A DNA stretch of 64,000 nucleotides from an uncultured Sulfitobacter sp. (GTDB lineage Bacteria; Pseudomonadota; Alphaproteobacteria; Rhodobacterales; Rhodobacteraceae), in NCBI GenBank assembly GCA_947502265.1, contig CANMZB010000014.1, positions 62,001-126,000 on the forward strand. Direction: 5' to 3'. Positions 25,924 through 35,240 of the stretch are shown piece after piece (position 1 is the stretch's first letter; every line of letters starts with the position of its first letter). The notes beneath the pieces were generated by a model, which was not told the DNA's origin, ran no database searches, and worked only from the letters and a program-made list of their open reading frames with translations. Position numbers and translations under genes: made by a program.

Positions 25924-27182
25924 CATTGCAAACCCACCGCCTTTCCAACGGCTTTCGTATCGTAACTGAAACTATGCCCGGCCTTGCCTCTGCCTCCATC
26001 GGGGTCTGGGTCGGCGCGGGGGGGCGGCACGAGACGCCCAAACAAAACGGCATCGCGCATTTTCTGGAACACATGGCCTTTAAAGGCACAACCAACCGTA
26101 GCGCATTGCAGATCGCCGAGGCGATTGAAGACGTTGGCGGCTATATCAACGCCTACACCTCGCGTGAGGTGACGGCCTATTATGTGCGGGTGCTGGAAAA
26201 CGACGTGCCGCTGGGGCTGGAGGTGATTGCCGACATCCTGCGCAATCCGGTGATGGACAAAGCCGAGATTGAGGTAGAGCGCGGTGTGATCCTGCAGGAG
26301 ATCGGGCAGGCGCTTGATACTCCCGATGATGTCATTTTCGACTGGTTGCAAGAACAAGCCTATCCCGGACAGGCCATGGGCCGCACCATCCTCGGCCCCG
26401 CCGAACAGGTGGCAAAGTTCAGCCGCAAGGATCTGACCCGTTTCATCGACCAGCATTACGGCCCCGAGCAGATGATCCTTTCAGCTGCCGGCGCTGTGGA
26501 TCACGACGCATTGGTGGCGATGGCGGAAAAGCTGTTTGGCGATATGGCGCCCAAGCCTTTGATCACCGCACGCCCCGCCGTTTTCAAAGGCGGCGAGCAC
26601 CGGCAGGTGAAAACGCTGGAACAGGCGCATTTTGCAATGGGTTTTCAAAGCCCTGGATACCGCGCGGATGACATCTATGTCGCGCAGATCTATGCTTCGG
26701 CGCTTGGCGGTGGCATGTCGAGCCGCCTGTTTCAGGAAATCCGCGAAACCCGCGGCTTGTGTTATACGATCTTTGCGCAGGCAGGCGCCTATGCCGATAC
26801 CGGCATGATGACAGTCTATGCAGGCACCTCCGGCGAGCAGGTGGAAGAGCTTGCTAACATCACCATCGACGAGATGAAACGTGCCGCGACCGATATGAGC
26901 CCCGCCGAAGTCGCCCGCGCGCGCGCGCAGATGAAAGCGGGTCTGTTGATGGGGTTGGAAAGCCCGTCGAACCGTGCCGAGCGGCTTGCGAGGCTTTTGC
27001 AGATATGGGATCGGATTCCACCGCTTGAGGAAACCATCGCACAGATTGATGCCGTCACAACCGGCGATGTGCGTGACTTTGCCGAAGGTATGGTGGCCAC
27101 ATCCCCCGCCGCATTGGCGCTGTATGGTCCGGTCGAGGCGGCACCCGACCTTCAGGCGCTTCAGGCGCGGCGCGCTGCCTGA
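25920..27182 (+). CDS. M16-family zinc peptidase (processing-peptidase-like)
   Basis: This 420-residue M16 metallopeptidase resembles mitochondrial processing peptidase beta subunits. The inverted zinc motif HFLEH is His47, Glu50 and His51, with the distal Glu in EIEVERGVILQEIGQALD. Two M16 lobes are present; GGGMSSRLFQEIRETRGLCY is the glycine-rich C-lobe segment. Translation begins with GTG overlapping the thrC stop (GTGA). The next gene overlaps its TGA. The natural substrate is unknown; a role in peptide turnover is likely. Its place after thrC is conserved in Rhodobacterales as far as I recall. Confidence 0.94.
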   Translation: MTLQTHRLSNGFRIVTETMPGLASASIGVWVGAGGRHETPKQNGIAHFLEHMAFKGTTNRSALQIAEAIEDVGGYINAYTSREVTAYYVRVLENDVPLGLEVIADILRNPVMDKAEIEVERGVILQEIGQALDTPDDVIFDWLQEQAYPGQAMGRTILGPAEQVAKFSRKDLTRFIDQHYGPEQMILSAAGAVDHDALVAMAEKLFGDMAPKPLITARPAVFKGGEHRQVKTLEQAHFAMGFQSPGYRADDIYVAQIYASALGGGMSSRLFQEIRETRGLCYTIFAQAGAYADTGMMTVYAGTSGEQVEELANITIDEMKRAATDMSPAEVARARAQMKAGLLMGLESPSNRAERLARLLQIWDRIPPLEETIAQIDAVTTGDVRDFAEGMVATSPAALALYGPVEAAPDLQALQARRAA

Positions 27183-27766
27183 TGCTGCTTTTGCGGCGCA
27201 AACTTAATCTGGAAACAGAGCGGATGACGCTGCGCACGCCGGTGCATAATGATTTCCGGCCCTGGGTCGCCCTGCGCGCGGCGAGCCGCGATTATCTGAC
27301 ACCGTGGGAGCCTGCGTGGTCGGACGATCATCTGTCGCGCAAGGCGTTCTCAAACCGGGTTTATTGGTCGAACCGGTCGATCAACGCTGGTACGGCGATG
27401 CCCCTGTTCCTGATCCGGCGTGCCGATCAGGTGCTTTTGGGGGCGATCACGCTGGATAACATCCGGCGCGGGCCGGCGTTGGCCGGAACGCTGGGCTATT
27501 GGACCGGTGCCAGCTTTGCGCGGCAAGGGTATATGCGCGAAGCAATCGAAACGGTGGTACATTACGCCTTCAACCATCTCGATCTGAGCCGGATCGAGGC
27601 GGCCTGCCTGCCCGAAAACAAGCCCTCGCGCGGCCTTCTGGAACGCACAGGCTTTAAATACGAGGGCGTCGCGCAAAGCTATCTTCAGATCAACGGGCGC
27701 TGGCGGACCCATGTTTTGTATGCACGCCTGCGCAGCGACAGGCGCGGCAAGACCGACGCAATCTGA
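27182..27766 (+). CDS. GNAT N-acetyltransferase, RimJ type
   Basis: This 194-residue acetyltransferase has the RimJ/RimL layout: LETERMTLRTPVHNDFRPWV at the start, LGAITLDNIRRGPALAGTLG, the acetyl-CoA loop in SFARQGYMREAIETVVHYAF and the closing IEAACLPENKPSRGLLERTG followed by FKYEGVAQSYL. Relatives acetylate the N-terminal residue of ribosomal proteins, but the substrate here is not shown. The ATG overlaps the M16 stop (TGATG), so the two are coupled. Confidence 0.9.
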   Translation: MLLLRRKLNLETERMTLRTPVHNDFRPWVALRAASRDYLTPWEPAWSDDHLSRKAFSNRVYWSNRSINAGTAMPLFLIRRADQVLLGAITLDNIRRGPALAGTLGYWTGASFARQGYMREAIETVVHYAFNHLDLSRIEAACLPENKPSRGLLERTGFKYEGVAQSYLQINGRWRTHVLYARLRSDRRGKTDAI

Positions 27767-27872
27767 TTGCCGTTGATGGACCGGCCACCGGTATTCACAT
27801 GCACCCACAGTATTTGCGGGTCAACCGGCCCTTAATGCTTGCATCCGGCAAGGCCGCATTAAATCATAGGGC

Positions 27873-29303
27873 ATGACACAAACACCGCCTCTTGCCCCCG
27901 CCGATGCCGCCTTTGTCGAAAAATTGCGCGCGGTCCTGCCTGATGGCACGCTTGATACCGCATCGGCGCGCTACCTCGAAGAGCCGCGCGGCCGGTATGT
28001 GGGGCACAAGACGGTGCTGGCCAAACCGCGCACGACGAAAGAGGTCGCGACATTGATCCGCCATGCGGGGCAGGCGCGCGTGGGCGTTGTTCCTTACGGC
28101 GGGGGAACTGGACTGGTGGGGGGGCAGATCGCTTCTGAGGGGCCTGCGCCGCTGATCCTGTCGCTGGAACGGATGACGGCAATCCGCGCGGTGTACGCGG
28201 ACGAAAACGTAATGGTGGCCGAGGCGGGCGCAATTCTGGCGGACGTACAGCAGGCGGCGGCGGATGCGGACCGGCTTTTCCCGCTGAGCCTTGCGGCGCA
28301 AGGATCGGCGCGCATCGGCGGCAATCTGGCGACAAATGCGGGCGGCACGGGCGTTTTGCGCTATGGCAATACCCGCGATCTGTGCCTTGGCTTGGAGGCG
28401 GTGCTGCCGGACGGGCAGATATGGAACGGCCTCACACGTTTGCGCAAGAACAACACGGGATATGATCTGCGCCATCTTCTGATCGGGGCGGAAGGGACGC
28501 TGGGGGTGATCACGGCTGCGGCGCTCAAGCTTTTTGCGCAGCCCGCACAGATGGGCACGGCGCTTTTGGTGGTGCAAAGCCCCGCTGCGGCGCTCAAGCT
28601 TCTGGGCCTTGCGCGCGCGCAGTTCGGCGAGATGGTGAGCGCGTTCGAATTGATGCACCGGCAAGGTCTGGATTTCCTGTCGGAGACAATGCCGGAACTG
28701 CGTCAACCCTTTGCAGAATCGCCCGAGTGGACGGTGCTGATCGAGTTGGGATTGGCCGCCGATATGGACCCCGAAGAAGGTCTCGGGGCGCTCTTCGCAT
28801 CTGCGTCCGAGGCGGGTCTCGTCCTTGACGGGGTTATCGCGCAATCCACCGCGCAGGCGCATGATTTCTGGACCATCCGCGAGAGCATACCCGAAGCAAA
28901 CCGGCGTATCGGCTCGGTGTCGAGCCACGATATTTCAGTTCCGCTGGGGGCGATTCCCGATTTTATCGCCCAAGCGGGAGAGCGGCTCGCACGTCTGGGG
29001 GATTTCAGGGTCAACTGTTTTGGTCATGTGGGAGACGGCAATTTGCACTATAATGTCTTTCCACAGCAGGGCCGCACCCGTGCCGATTACGAGAATCAGC
29101 GCGATGCAATCAAGCGCTGCGTTCACGATCTGGTAGACGAGACGGGCGGCTCCTTTTCCGCCGAGCATGGCATCGGGCGGGTGAAGGTTGCCGAACTGGA
29201 ACGCTATGGCGATCCGGCCAAACTGTCAGCGATGCGCGCGATCAAGGCGGCGCTTGATCCGCACGGGATTATGAACCCCGGTGCGGTGCTGCGCCGGATG
29301 TGA
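27873..29303 (+). CDS. FAD-linked 2-hydroxyacid dehydrogenase (GlcD/D-lactate type)
   Basis: This 476-residue flavoprotein has a PCMH-type FAD domain (VGVVPYGGGTGLVGGQIASE, GSARIGGNLATNAGGTGVLR and RKNNTGYDLRHLLIGAEGTL) and the C-terminal FAD-oxidase domain ending FGHVGDGNLHYNVFPQ and SAEHGIGRVKVAEL. Such enzymes oxidise D-lactate, glycolate or D-2-hydroxyglutarate and pass electrons to the respiratory chain. No GlcE or GlcF partner follows, which argues for a single-subunit D-lactate or D-2-hydroxyglutarate dehydrogenase. The exact substrate is open. Confidence 0.92.
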   Translation: MTQTPPLAPADAAFVEKLRAVLPDGTLDTASARYLEEPRGRYVGHKTVLAKPRTTKEVATLIRHAGQARVGVVPYGGGTGLVGGQIASEGPAPLILSLERMTAIRAVYADENVMVAEAGAILADVQQAAADADRLFPLSLAAQGSARIGGNLATNAGGTGVLRYGNTRDLCLGLEAVLPDGQIWNGLTRLRKNNTGYDLRHLLIGAEGTLGVITAAALKLFAQPAQMGTALLVVQSPAAALKLLGLARAQFGEMVSAFELMHRQGLDFLSETMPELRQPFAESPEWTVLIELGLAADMDPEEGLGALFASASEAGLVLDGVIAQSTAQAHDFWTIRESIPEANRRIGSVSSHDISVPLGAIPDFIAQAGERLARLGDFRVNCFGHVGDGNLHYNVFPQQGRTRADYENQRDAIKRCVHDLVDETGGSFSAEHGIGRVKVAELERYGDPAKLSAMRAIKAALDPHGIMNPGAVLRRM

Positions 29304-29327
29304 TGCGCGCGGGGAGAACCGCGCGCA
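29304..29327. terminator. Hairpin between convergent genes
   Basis: TGCGCGCGG (29304-29312) and CCGCGCGCA (29319-29327) form a perfect 9-bp stem starting right after the stop of the FAD-dehydrogenase gene and 35 bases from the end of apt. There is no T-tract, so its strength as a terminator is uncertain. Confidence 0.5.
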
Positions 29328-29361
29328 GGCGTATTTGCAGCACAAAAAAGCAGCGGAGCGG

Positions 29362-29892
29362 TTACGAGCCCTCGAAGCTGCACAGGGCCTGGACGTCCAT
29401 GCCCATCGCTTCGAGCCGCCTGCGCCCGCCAAGGTCTGGCAGGTCGATGATAAAACTGGTTGAGGCGATCTCGGCCTTTAGTTTGCGGAGCAATTTGATG
29501 CCGGCCTCGGCGGTGCCACCGGTGGCGAGAAGATCATCAACGACAAGCACGCGCTCTCCGGCTTTGATGGCATCATCGTGGATCTCCATCGTCGCTTCGC
29601 CATATTCCAGTTTGTAATCCTGGCTGATGGTTTTACCGGGCAGTTTGCCTTTCTTGCGGATCGGTACAAAACCGATGCTGAGTTGGTGTGCGATGGCACC
29701 GCCCATGATGAAACCGCGCGCTTCCAGTCCAACGACCTTGTCGATCTTGATGCCCGCATAAGGGTGCAGCATCTGGTCGATTGCCATGCGAAACCCGCGC
29801 GGATCGGCGAAAAGAGTGGTCACATCGCGAAACATGATCCCTTCGTGGGGGAAATCGGGGATGGTGCGGATGTAGTCTTTGACGGATTTCAC
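29362..29892 (-). CDS. apt: Adenine phosphoribosyltransferase
   Basis: This 176-residue enzyme makes AMP from adenine and PRPP. It begins [20 protein letters not shown], has [20 protein letters not shown] and the PRPP loop [20 protein letters not shown]. Translation starts with GTG that overlaps the stop of the LysE-type gene (GTGA). The purine link fits mtnP, encoded nearby on the same strand, since methylthioadenosine phosphorylase releases adenine. Confidence 0.97.
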   Translation of the reverse strand: MKSVKDYIRTIPDFPHEGIMFRDVTTLFADPRGFRMAIDQMLHPYAGIKIDKVVGLEARGFIMGGAIAHQLSIGFVPIRKKGKLPGKTISQDYKLEYGEATMEIHDDAIKAGERVLVVDDLLATGGTAEAGIKLLRKLKAEIASTSFIIDLPDLGGRRRLEAMGMDVQALCSFEGS

Positions 29893-30518
29893 GAGGTACT
29901 CCTGCGCAGGGTTGCTGTGAGGATGCCCATCGCGACAAGCGCGGTGCCGCCGGCGCGGGTAATCCAGACGATGATAGAAGGTCGCGCGATGATGCGGCGC
30001 AGACGGTCCGCCACCAGCGCATAGGCCAGCGCGTTAAGCGCCGCAAGCCCTACGAATGTTGCGATGAGGATCGTAAACTGCGGAGCAAGTGGCGCGCCGG
30101 TTGTGATGAACTGTGGTACAAAGGCGATGAAAAAGACGATGGATTTCGGATTAAGCGCTGTCACGGCGGCGGCGTGGGTGAAAACGCTTGTGGCGGTGAC
30201 CGACTGCGCATCAGGCACGTCAAGCCCGCTTGAGGGGGCGGAGCGGATCAGTTTAACGCCGAGCCAGATCAGATAAGCGGCACCGAGCCATTTCAGGGCA
30301 ATGAACAGCGTGGCCGAGGCCAGCACCAGCGCGCCCAGACCCAAAAGCGATGCTGTCATCGCGACAAGATCCCCCAGGGCGACACCTGCGGCAGAGGCGA
30401 CAGCCACGCTGCGCCCTTTCGAGAGCGCATAGCTGAGCACCAAAAGCACGGTAGGGCCGGGGATCAGCAAAAGCGCCGTGGAGGCGGCGGCAAAAGCAAG
30501 CCAGAGGTCAAAAGGCAT
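29889..30518 (-). CDS. LysE/RhtB-family amino-acid exporter
   Basis: This 209-residue membrane protein has about six helices and the family start [20 protein letters not shown] with [19 protein letters not shown], then [20 protein letters not shown] and [20 protein letters not shown]. Members export amino acids such as homoserine, threonine or lysine. The substrate cannot be read from sequence. It is coupled to apt downstream. Confidence 0.9.
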   Translation of the reverse strand: MPFDLWLAFAAASTALLLIPGPTVLLVLSYALSKGRSVAVASAAGVALGDLVAMTASLLGLGALVLASATLFIALKWLGAAYLIWLGVKLIRSAPSSGLDVPDAQSVTATSVFTHAAAVTALNPKSIVFFIAFVPQFITTGAPLAPQFTILIATFVGLAALNALAYALVADRLRRIIARPSIIVWITRAGGTALVAMGILTATLRRSTS

Positions 30519-30533
30519 CTGGGCGGTCCTTTC

Positions 30534-31226
30534 TCATCGGGGCGGATAATGGCGCCTGAGCGCTATCGTGTCCTGCGCGCCGAGGATTTTCAAGCTGTTG
30601 TCCGCGTCCTGCGAGAAGATCGAGCGGCTGTCGTAGTAAGGATTCCGGATATCGCTGAGCAGCCCCAACGCCTGGGTAATTTCCTCCAGCATGACGGATT
30701 CGTATTGCCGGATACTCATGTCGCGCGAAAAAGCGATCCATGCGCGGGTGATGGTGTCTCCGCGCACATCGAGGGTGGTCAGCGCGTTGGTCAGGGTGAG
30801 ATCATCCAACATTGGCGCACCGCTGTCTGTAATCGCGTCACCGCGTGCCGTGTCGAGCAGGTGGATCGCGATGTCGGGCGCTGTTGTGGCGCGGGTCAGA
30901 CGCAGCCCCATGCCTGTGTCGTTGAGCCGTTGCAGCGCGCGCACAACAGACGCGTCGACGCGCTTCATTTTGCCCCCCAGATACGCGGTGCTGCGATGCA
31001 CGATACCGACGCTGATCTGCTCCTTGTCCCAGCGCAGGAACGGCTTGGCGCAGGATTGTTCGGGCGGGGCCGCACAGGCGACAAGCCGGTAGAAAGCGGT
31101 ATCATCAAGCGGGCCATCGCTGGTCACATAATCCTGTGCTGTCGCGCTGGTCACCGTTAATACGCACATCGACAAGGCGATAATGGCACGGCGCAAGACG
31201 TTAAAGAACCCGCCCAGCAACCGCAT
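30534..31226 (-). CDS. Exported DUF2927 protein
   Basis: This 230-residue protein has a signal peptide (RRAIIALSMCVLTVTSATAQ) and a DUF2927-type domain: the pairs LRWDKEQISVGIVHRSTAYL, GVPxx-like ends, and ESVMLEEITQALGLLSDIRN followed by PYYDSRSIFSQ. The EExTQALGLLxD motif resembles a metallopeptidase helix with Glu-Glu in place of His-Glu; activity is unknown. Its 5' end overlaps the 3' end of mtnP by 26 bases, so the true start may be slightly downstream. Confidence 0.78.
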   Translation of the reverse strand: MRLLGGFFNVLRRAIIALSMCVLTVTSATAQDYVTSDGPLDDTAFYRLVACAAPPEQSCAKPFLRWDKEQISVGIVHRSTAYLGGKMKRVDASVVRALQRLNDTGMGLRLTRATTAPDIAIHLLDTARGDAITDSGAPMLDDLTLTNALTTLDVRGDTITRAWIAFSRDMSIRQYESVMLEEITQALGLLSDIRNPYYDSRSIFSQDADNSLKILGAQDTIALRRHYPPR

Positions 31227-32073
31227 CCAGCTTGGCCAACATGGCGGGATCGCGGGCGTCGGGCCGGGTCAGGATGGCGAATTCCAGCGCGCGGTCACAG
31301 CGGTGCGCGCAGGGCGTGCGGTCGGCACCCAGAAGAGTGGGCAGGCGGCGCACCATGTCGCGGCCCTTGTCGGCATTGCCCGTCAGCGTCTCGATAATCC
31401 GGGTTACGTCCACTTCGCCGTGATCGGGATGCCAGCTGTCGTAGTCGGTGATCATCGCGACGGACGCATAGCAAAGTTCCGCCTCGCGGGCGAGTTTCGC
31501 CTCGGGCATGTTGGTCATGCCGATCACATCCGCACCCCAGCTTGTGCGGTACATTTTTGATTCCGCAAGGGTGGAAAACTGCGGCCCTTCCATCGCCAGA
31601 TAGGTGCCGCCACGATGTGTCGTGACACCGGCAGCTTTGGCGGCGGTCTCGCAGGCGTTTGACAGGCGAGGACAGGTCGGATGCGCGACGCTGACATGCG
31701 CGACACAACCCGTGCCAAAGAACGACTTTTCGCGCGCAACAGTCCGGTCGATGAACTGGTCCACAATCACGAAATCACCGGGCGCCATTTCTTCGCGGAA
31801 CGATCCCACGGCAGAGACTGAAATCACATCGGTGCATCCAATGCGTTTGAGCGCGTCGATATTGGCACGGTAGGGGACAGAAGACGGCGTGTGAACGTGG
31901 CCCCGCCCGTGGCGTGGCAGAAATGCCATCTCCACGCCGTCAAGGCTGCCTGTCAAAATGGCATCCGAGGGCGCGCCCCAAGGTGTTTCCACCGTTGTCC
32001 ACTGCGCGTCCTGCAATCCGTCAATATCATAGATGCCGGAGCCGCCGATCACGGCGATTTTGGTGGATGTCAT
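31201..32073 (-). CDS. mtnP: S-methyl-5'-thioadenosine phosphorylase
   Basis: This 290-residue phosphorylase splits methylthioadenosine into adenine and methylthioribose-1-phosphate. It begins MTSTKIAVIGGSGIYDIDGL and contains LPRHGRGHVHTPSSVPYRAN, the base-binding MEGPQFSTLAESKMYRTSWG and IGMTNMPEAKLAREAELCYA. GAAAGAGGAC lies before the ATG at 32073, so the longer frame to 32136 is rejected. apt on the same strand would recycle the adenine. Confidence 0.96.
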   Translation of the reverse strand: MTSTKIAVIGGSGIYDIDGLQDAQWTTVETPWGAPSDAILTGSLDGVEMAFLPRHGRGHVHTPSSVPYRANIDALKRIGCTDVISVSAVGSFREEMAPGDFVIVDQFIDRTVAREKSFFGTGCVAHVSVAHPTCPRLSNACETAAKAAGVTTHRGGTYLAMEGPQFSTLAESKMYRTSWGADVIGMTNMPEAKLAREAELCYASVAMITDYDSWHPDHGEVDVTRIIETLTGNADKGRDMVRRLPTLLGADRTPCAHRCDRALEFAILTRPDARDPAMLAKLDAVAGRVL

Positions 32074-32266
32074 GGTGTCCTCTTTCGCTGGTGGAGCGGC
32101 CAGTTTGCATTGAGCGGCAGCCTGTGAAAACCCCAAAAGCTGTCTCTCTCACGCCTTGGTGAAAAGGGGACGCGACACAACCGCGCAGCGCGGCGCTTTC
32201 CTTTCGCGCCAGCATGGTCTAGGCAACGCGCAGCATCCCTTTTTCGCATACCTCTCAGGAGAGCCC

Positions 32267-33946
32267 ATGGCGCGCAGCATTTTTCGCAGCTTTACCCAAA
32301 CTCTATCGCCAAAGAACCTTGAGATGACCGATTTGCGTTGGACCGGTAACGAAGGGTTCGGAGTTGCACGCCTCAGAATCGAGCTTCTTTCCGGCCTGAC
32401 TGTGGCGCTGGCGCTGGTTCCCGAAGCAGTTGCGTTTGCTTTTGTGGCGGGGGTTCATCCGCTGGTGGGGCTTTATGCGGCGTTCATTGTGGGGCTGATT
32501 ACGGCGCTTATCGGCGGGCGGCCCGGCATGATTTCGGGCGCGACGGGCGCTTTGGCGGTTGTGATGGTGGCGCTGGTGGCGCAGCACGGCGTTGAATATC
32601 TGTTCGCCACAGTAGTGCTTATGGGGCTTTTGCAGGTTTTCGCGGGCGTCATGAAATGGGGCCGGTTCATCCGGCTGGTGCCGCATCCTGTGATGCTGGG
32701 CTTTGTAAACGGGTTGGCAATTGTTATCTTTCTTGCCCAGCTGAGCCAGTTCAAAGTGCCTGGCACAATGGTTGATACCGGTCATGGCATGGGCGGCGGC
32801 GAGTGGCTGTCGGGTCTGCCGTTGGTGTTGATGCTGGCGCTGGTTGCGGCGACGATGGCGATCATCTGGGTGACGCCGCGCGTTACACGGCTGGTGCCTG
32901 CACCGCTTGCGGGCATCGGTATCGTGGCCGCGGTTGTGATCTTTGCCGGCATTGATGTGCCGCGCGTTGGTGATCTGGCCTCCATTCAGGGCGGTTTTCC
33001 CAGCTTTCATAATCCTTTCGGCACCGGTGAGGGGCTGTATGGCACTGCGCTTGCTCCGCTGAATATGGAAACGTTTTACATCATCCTGCCCTACGCCGTG
33101 ATTCTCGCCGCCATCGGCCTGATCGAAAGCTTGCTGACCCTCAACCTTGTGGCCGACATGACGGGCCAGCGTGGCAGTGCGAGTCAGGAATGCGTGGCGC
33201 AGGGTGTCGCCAACACAGTGACCGGCTTTTTCGGCGGTATGGGCGGGTGTGCGATGATCGGTCAGTCGATGATCAACGTGAAATCGGGTGGCCGGACCCG
33301 TGTGGCAGGCATTGCTGCGGCGATTTTCCTGCTGTTGTTTATTCTTGTCGGTTCATCCGTGATCGAGCTGATTCCACTGGCCGCGCTGGTCGGCGTCATG
33401 TTCATGGTGGTGATCGGGACGTTCGCGTGGAACTCGCTTACGCTTCTGCGCAAGGTGCCTTTCACGGATGCGTTTGTGATCCTGCTGGTGACTGTCGTCA
33501 CCGTTTACAAGGATCTTGCGGTGGCGGTTGTTGTCGGCGTGATAGTAAGTGCGCTGGCCTATGCGTGGAACAACGCGCGCCGCATCCACGCCAAAACCTT
33601 TGTCACGCCTGAGGGTGCCAAAGTGTATCAGGTGCAGGGGCCGCTTTTCTTTGGCTCGACCGATGGGTTTGCCGAGCTTTTTAACGTCGCAAGCGATCCT
33701 TCCGAAGTCATCGTGGATTTTGCCAGCAGCCGTGTGGTGGACCAATCCGCCCTGCAAGCGATCGAGACGATGGCGGGCAAATACGAGGCGGCGGGCAAAC
33801 GGCTTCAGCTGCGCCACCTCAGCCGCGATTGCCATGCGCTTTTGAAAAGGGCAGGGCACCTGATGGTCGATAGCGACGATGACCCTGATTACGAGCTTGC
33901 CGTGAACTATCAGGTTCGCACCGGTGTATTGGGGGCCGGTCACTAA
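32267..33946 (+). CDS. SulP-family anion transporter with STAS domain
   Basis: This 559-residue transporter has about 10-12 membrane helices and a C-terminal STAS domain. RIELLSGLTVALALVPEAVA is the SulP start, and AGVHPLVGLYAAFIVGLITA followed by LIGGRPGMISGATGAL is the conserved core. The STAS domain begins near KVYQVQGPLFFGSTDGFAEL and ends LLKRAGHLMVDSDDD. Members carry sulphate, bicarbonate or dicarboxylates. AGGAG lies seven bases before the ATG at 32267. The gene diverges from mtnP and is closed by a strong terminator. Confidence 0.93.
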   Translation: MARSIFRSFTQTLSPKNLEMTDLRWTGNEGFGVARLRIELLSGLTVALALVPEAVAFAFVAGVHPLVGLYAAFIVGLITALIGGRPGMISGATGALAVVMVALVAQHGVEYLFATVVLMGLLQVFAGVMKWGRFIRLVPHPVMLGFVNGLAIVIFLAQLSQFKVPGTMVDTGHGMGGGEWLSGLPLVLMLALVAATMAIIWVTPRVTRLVPAPLAGIGIVAAVVIFAGIDVPRVGDLASIQGGFPSFHNPFGTGEGLYGTALAPLNMETFYIILPYAVILAAIGLIESLLTLNLVADMTGQRGSASQECVAQGVANTVTGFFGGMGGCAMIGQSMINVKSGGRTRVAGIAAAIFLLLFILVGSSVIELIPLAALVGVMFMVVIGTFAWNSLTLLRKVPFTDAFVILLVTVVTVYKDLAVAVVVGVIVSALAYAWNNARRIHAKTFVTPEGAKVYQVQGPLFFGSTDGFAELFNVASDPSEVIVDFASSRVVDQSALQAIETMAGKYEAAGKRLQLRHLSRDCHALLKRAGHLMVDSDDDPDYELAVNYQVRTGVLGAGH

Positions 33947-33967
33947 TTGCCATGAAATTTCAAACGC

Positions 33968-33996
33968 AAACGGGCACCCTTAGAGGTGCCCGTTTT
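33968..33996. terminator. Bidirectional terminator between the SulP and flavin reductase genes
   Basis: AAACGGGCACC (33968-33978) and GGTGCCCGTTT (33985-33995) form a perfect 11-bp stem with a 6-base loop, with T runs on the plus strand and A runs that serve the minus strand. It sits between two convergent genes. Confidence 0.9.
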
Positions 33997-34013
33997 GTAT
34001 CTGGCGGGGCGGA

Positions 34014-34619
34014 TCAATCGTCGGGGCGGATGATCTCGAACACTTCCGACACGCGGGTATAATCGCGGTAACCCAGACGGCTTAGCGGCTCGTACTGTGT
34101 CACGTCAAAACGGCCGTCCACCACGCAATCATCCCGCATGTGAACGCCGATCACCTCACCAAAGCAGACGAAATTCGCGCGGCCTTCGATCTGGACGATC
34201 TGCGTCATCCGGCATTCCAAAGCGGCTGGGGCATTGGCCACGCGGGCGCACTCGATCTGCGAACACTGCGCCTTTTCGATGCCTGCGGCGGCGAATTCAT
34301 CGGTGCCGTGGGGCAGGGTGGCGGAGGATTGGTTCATCGCTTCGCGCGCGGCGTACTCAACGATATTCACGCAAAACACGCCGGTTTCACGGATGTTCGC
34401 GATGCTGTCTTTGGTGCCGTCCACATCATCCTTTATGCCGGTCGATGCGAACATGACCTGGGGCGGCGAATAGGCGACACCGTTGAAAAACGAATAGGGG
34501 GCGATGTTGTCGCGCCCTTTGCTGTCGCGCGTCGAGATCCAGCCGATGGGGCGGGGCGTCACGATGGCGTTGAACGGGTTGTGCGGCAGGGTGTGGCCGT
34601 CTGCGGGGCGATAGAACAT
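34014..34619 (-). CDS. Flavin reductase-like (FMN-binding split barrel) protein
   Basis: This 201-residue protein starts MFYRPADGHTLPHNPFNAIV with TPRPIGWISTRDSKGRDNIA, then YSFFNGVAYSPPQVMFASTG, the FMN-binding pattern of the flavin reductase-like family. It may reduce flavin for a monooxygenase or act alone. GGAG about ten bases before the ATG at 34619 fixes the start; the longer frame is not coding. No partner monooxygenase is near. Confidence 0.88.
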   Translation of the reverse strand: MFYRPADGHTLPHNPFNAIVTPRPIGWISTRDSKGRDNIAPYSFFNGVAYSPPQVMFASTGIKDDVDGTKDSIANIRETGVFCVNIVEYAAREAMNQSSATLPHGTDEFAAAGIEKAQCSQIECARVANAPAALECRMTQIVQIEGRANFVCFGEVIGVHMRDDCVVDGRFDVTQYEPLSRLGYRDYTRVSEVFEIIRPDD

Positions 34620-34700
34620 CTGTGAAGTCTCCGTTGTGATTGAATACCGGGCTAACGCCATGTTACGCCCCTTTCCAGCATAAACCGGAGCCGTCACCCT

Positions 34701-35195
34701 TTGTACACTATCGCCCCCGAAACCGCTGACGATCTTTGGGAGATCGAGGCGCTGTATGACACCTGCTTTGCACCCGGTCGTACGGCGCTGTCGTCTTATC
34801 GCTTGCGCGAAGGGGTGCCGCCCGTTGCGGGGCTCAGCCTTGCCGCGCGCGATACAGATGCGATTCTGGCCGGAGCGATCCGGTTCTGGCCGGTCCGTAT
34901 CGGGCAGGCACGCCATGATGCGTTGTTGTTGGGGCCGGTTGCCGTACATCCGACACGTCAGGGCGAGGGCCTTGGCGCGCTGTTGATCCAGACAGCGCTG
35001 GACCGCGCCGCGCCATTGGGATGGGAACGCGTGATGCTGGTGGGCGATGCGCCGTATTACGGGCGCTACGGTTTTGCGCGGCTTGACGGTGTACTGATGC
35101 CGCCTCCCACAAACCCCGATCGGGTGCTGGGCCGCGCGATTACCGTTGGGGCGTGGGACGGGGTGAACGGAGACGTGCAGCGCGTAGAGCGTTGA
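34701..35195 (+). CDS. GNAT N-acetyltransferase
   Basis: This 164-residue protein has the GNAT fold: YTIAPETADDLWEIEALYDT, LLLGPVAVHPTRQGEGLGAL with the acetyl-CoA loop (RQGEGLGALL) and ERVMLVGDAPYYGRYGFARL. This resembles YhbS-type acetyltransferases. It appears to start with TTG; GGAG lies about ten bases upstream. Substrate unknown. It diverges from the flavin reductase gene. Confidence 0.85.
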   Translation: MYTIAPETADDLWEIEALYDTCFAPGRTALSSYRLREGVPPVAGLSLAARDTDAILAGAIRFWPVRIGQARHDALLLGPVAVHPTRQGEGLGALLIQTALDRAAPLGWERVMLVGDAPYYGRYGFARLDGVLMPPPTNPDRVLGRAITVGAWDGVNGDVQRVER

Positions 35196-35240
35196 AAGTC
35201 ACGGGTGCATTGCCCACATAAAGGGGGAAGAGGGAATTTC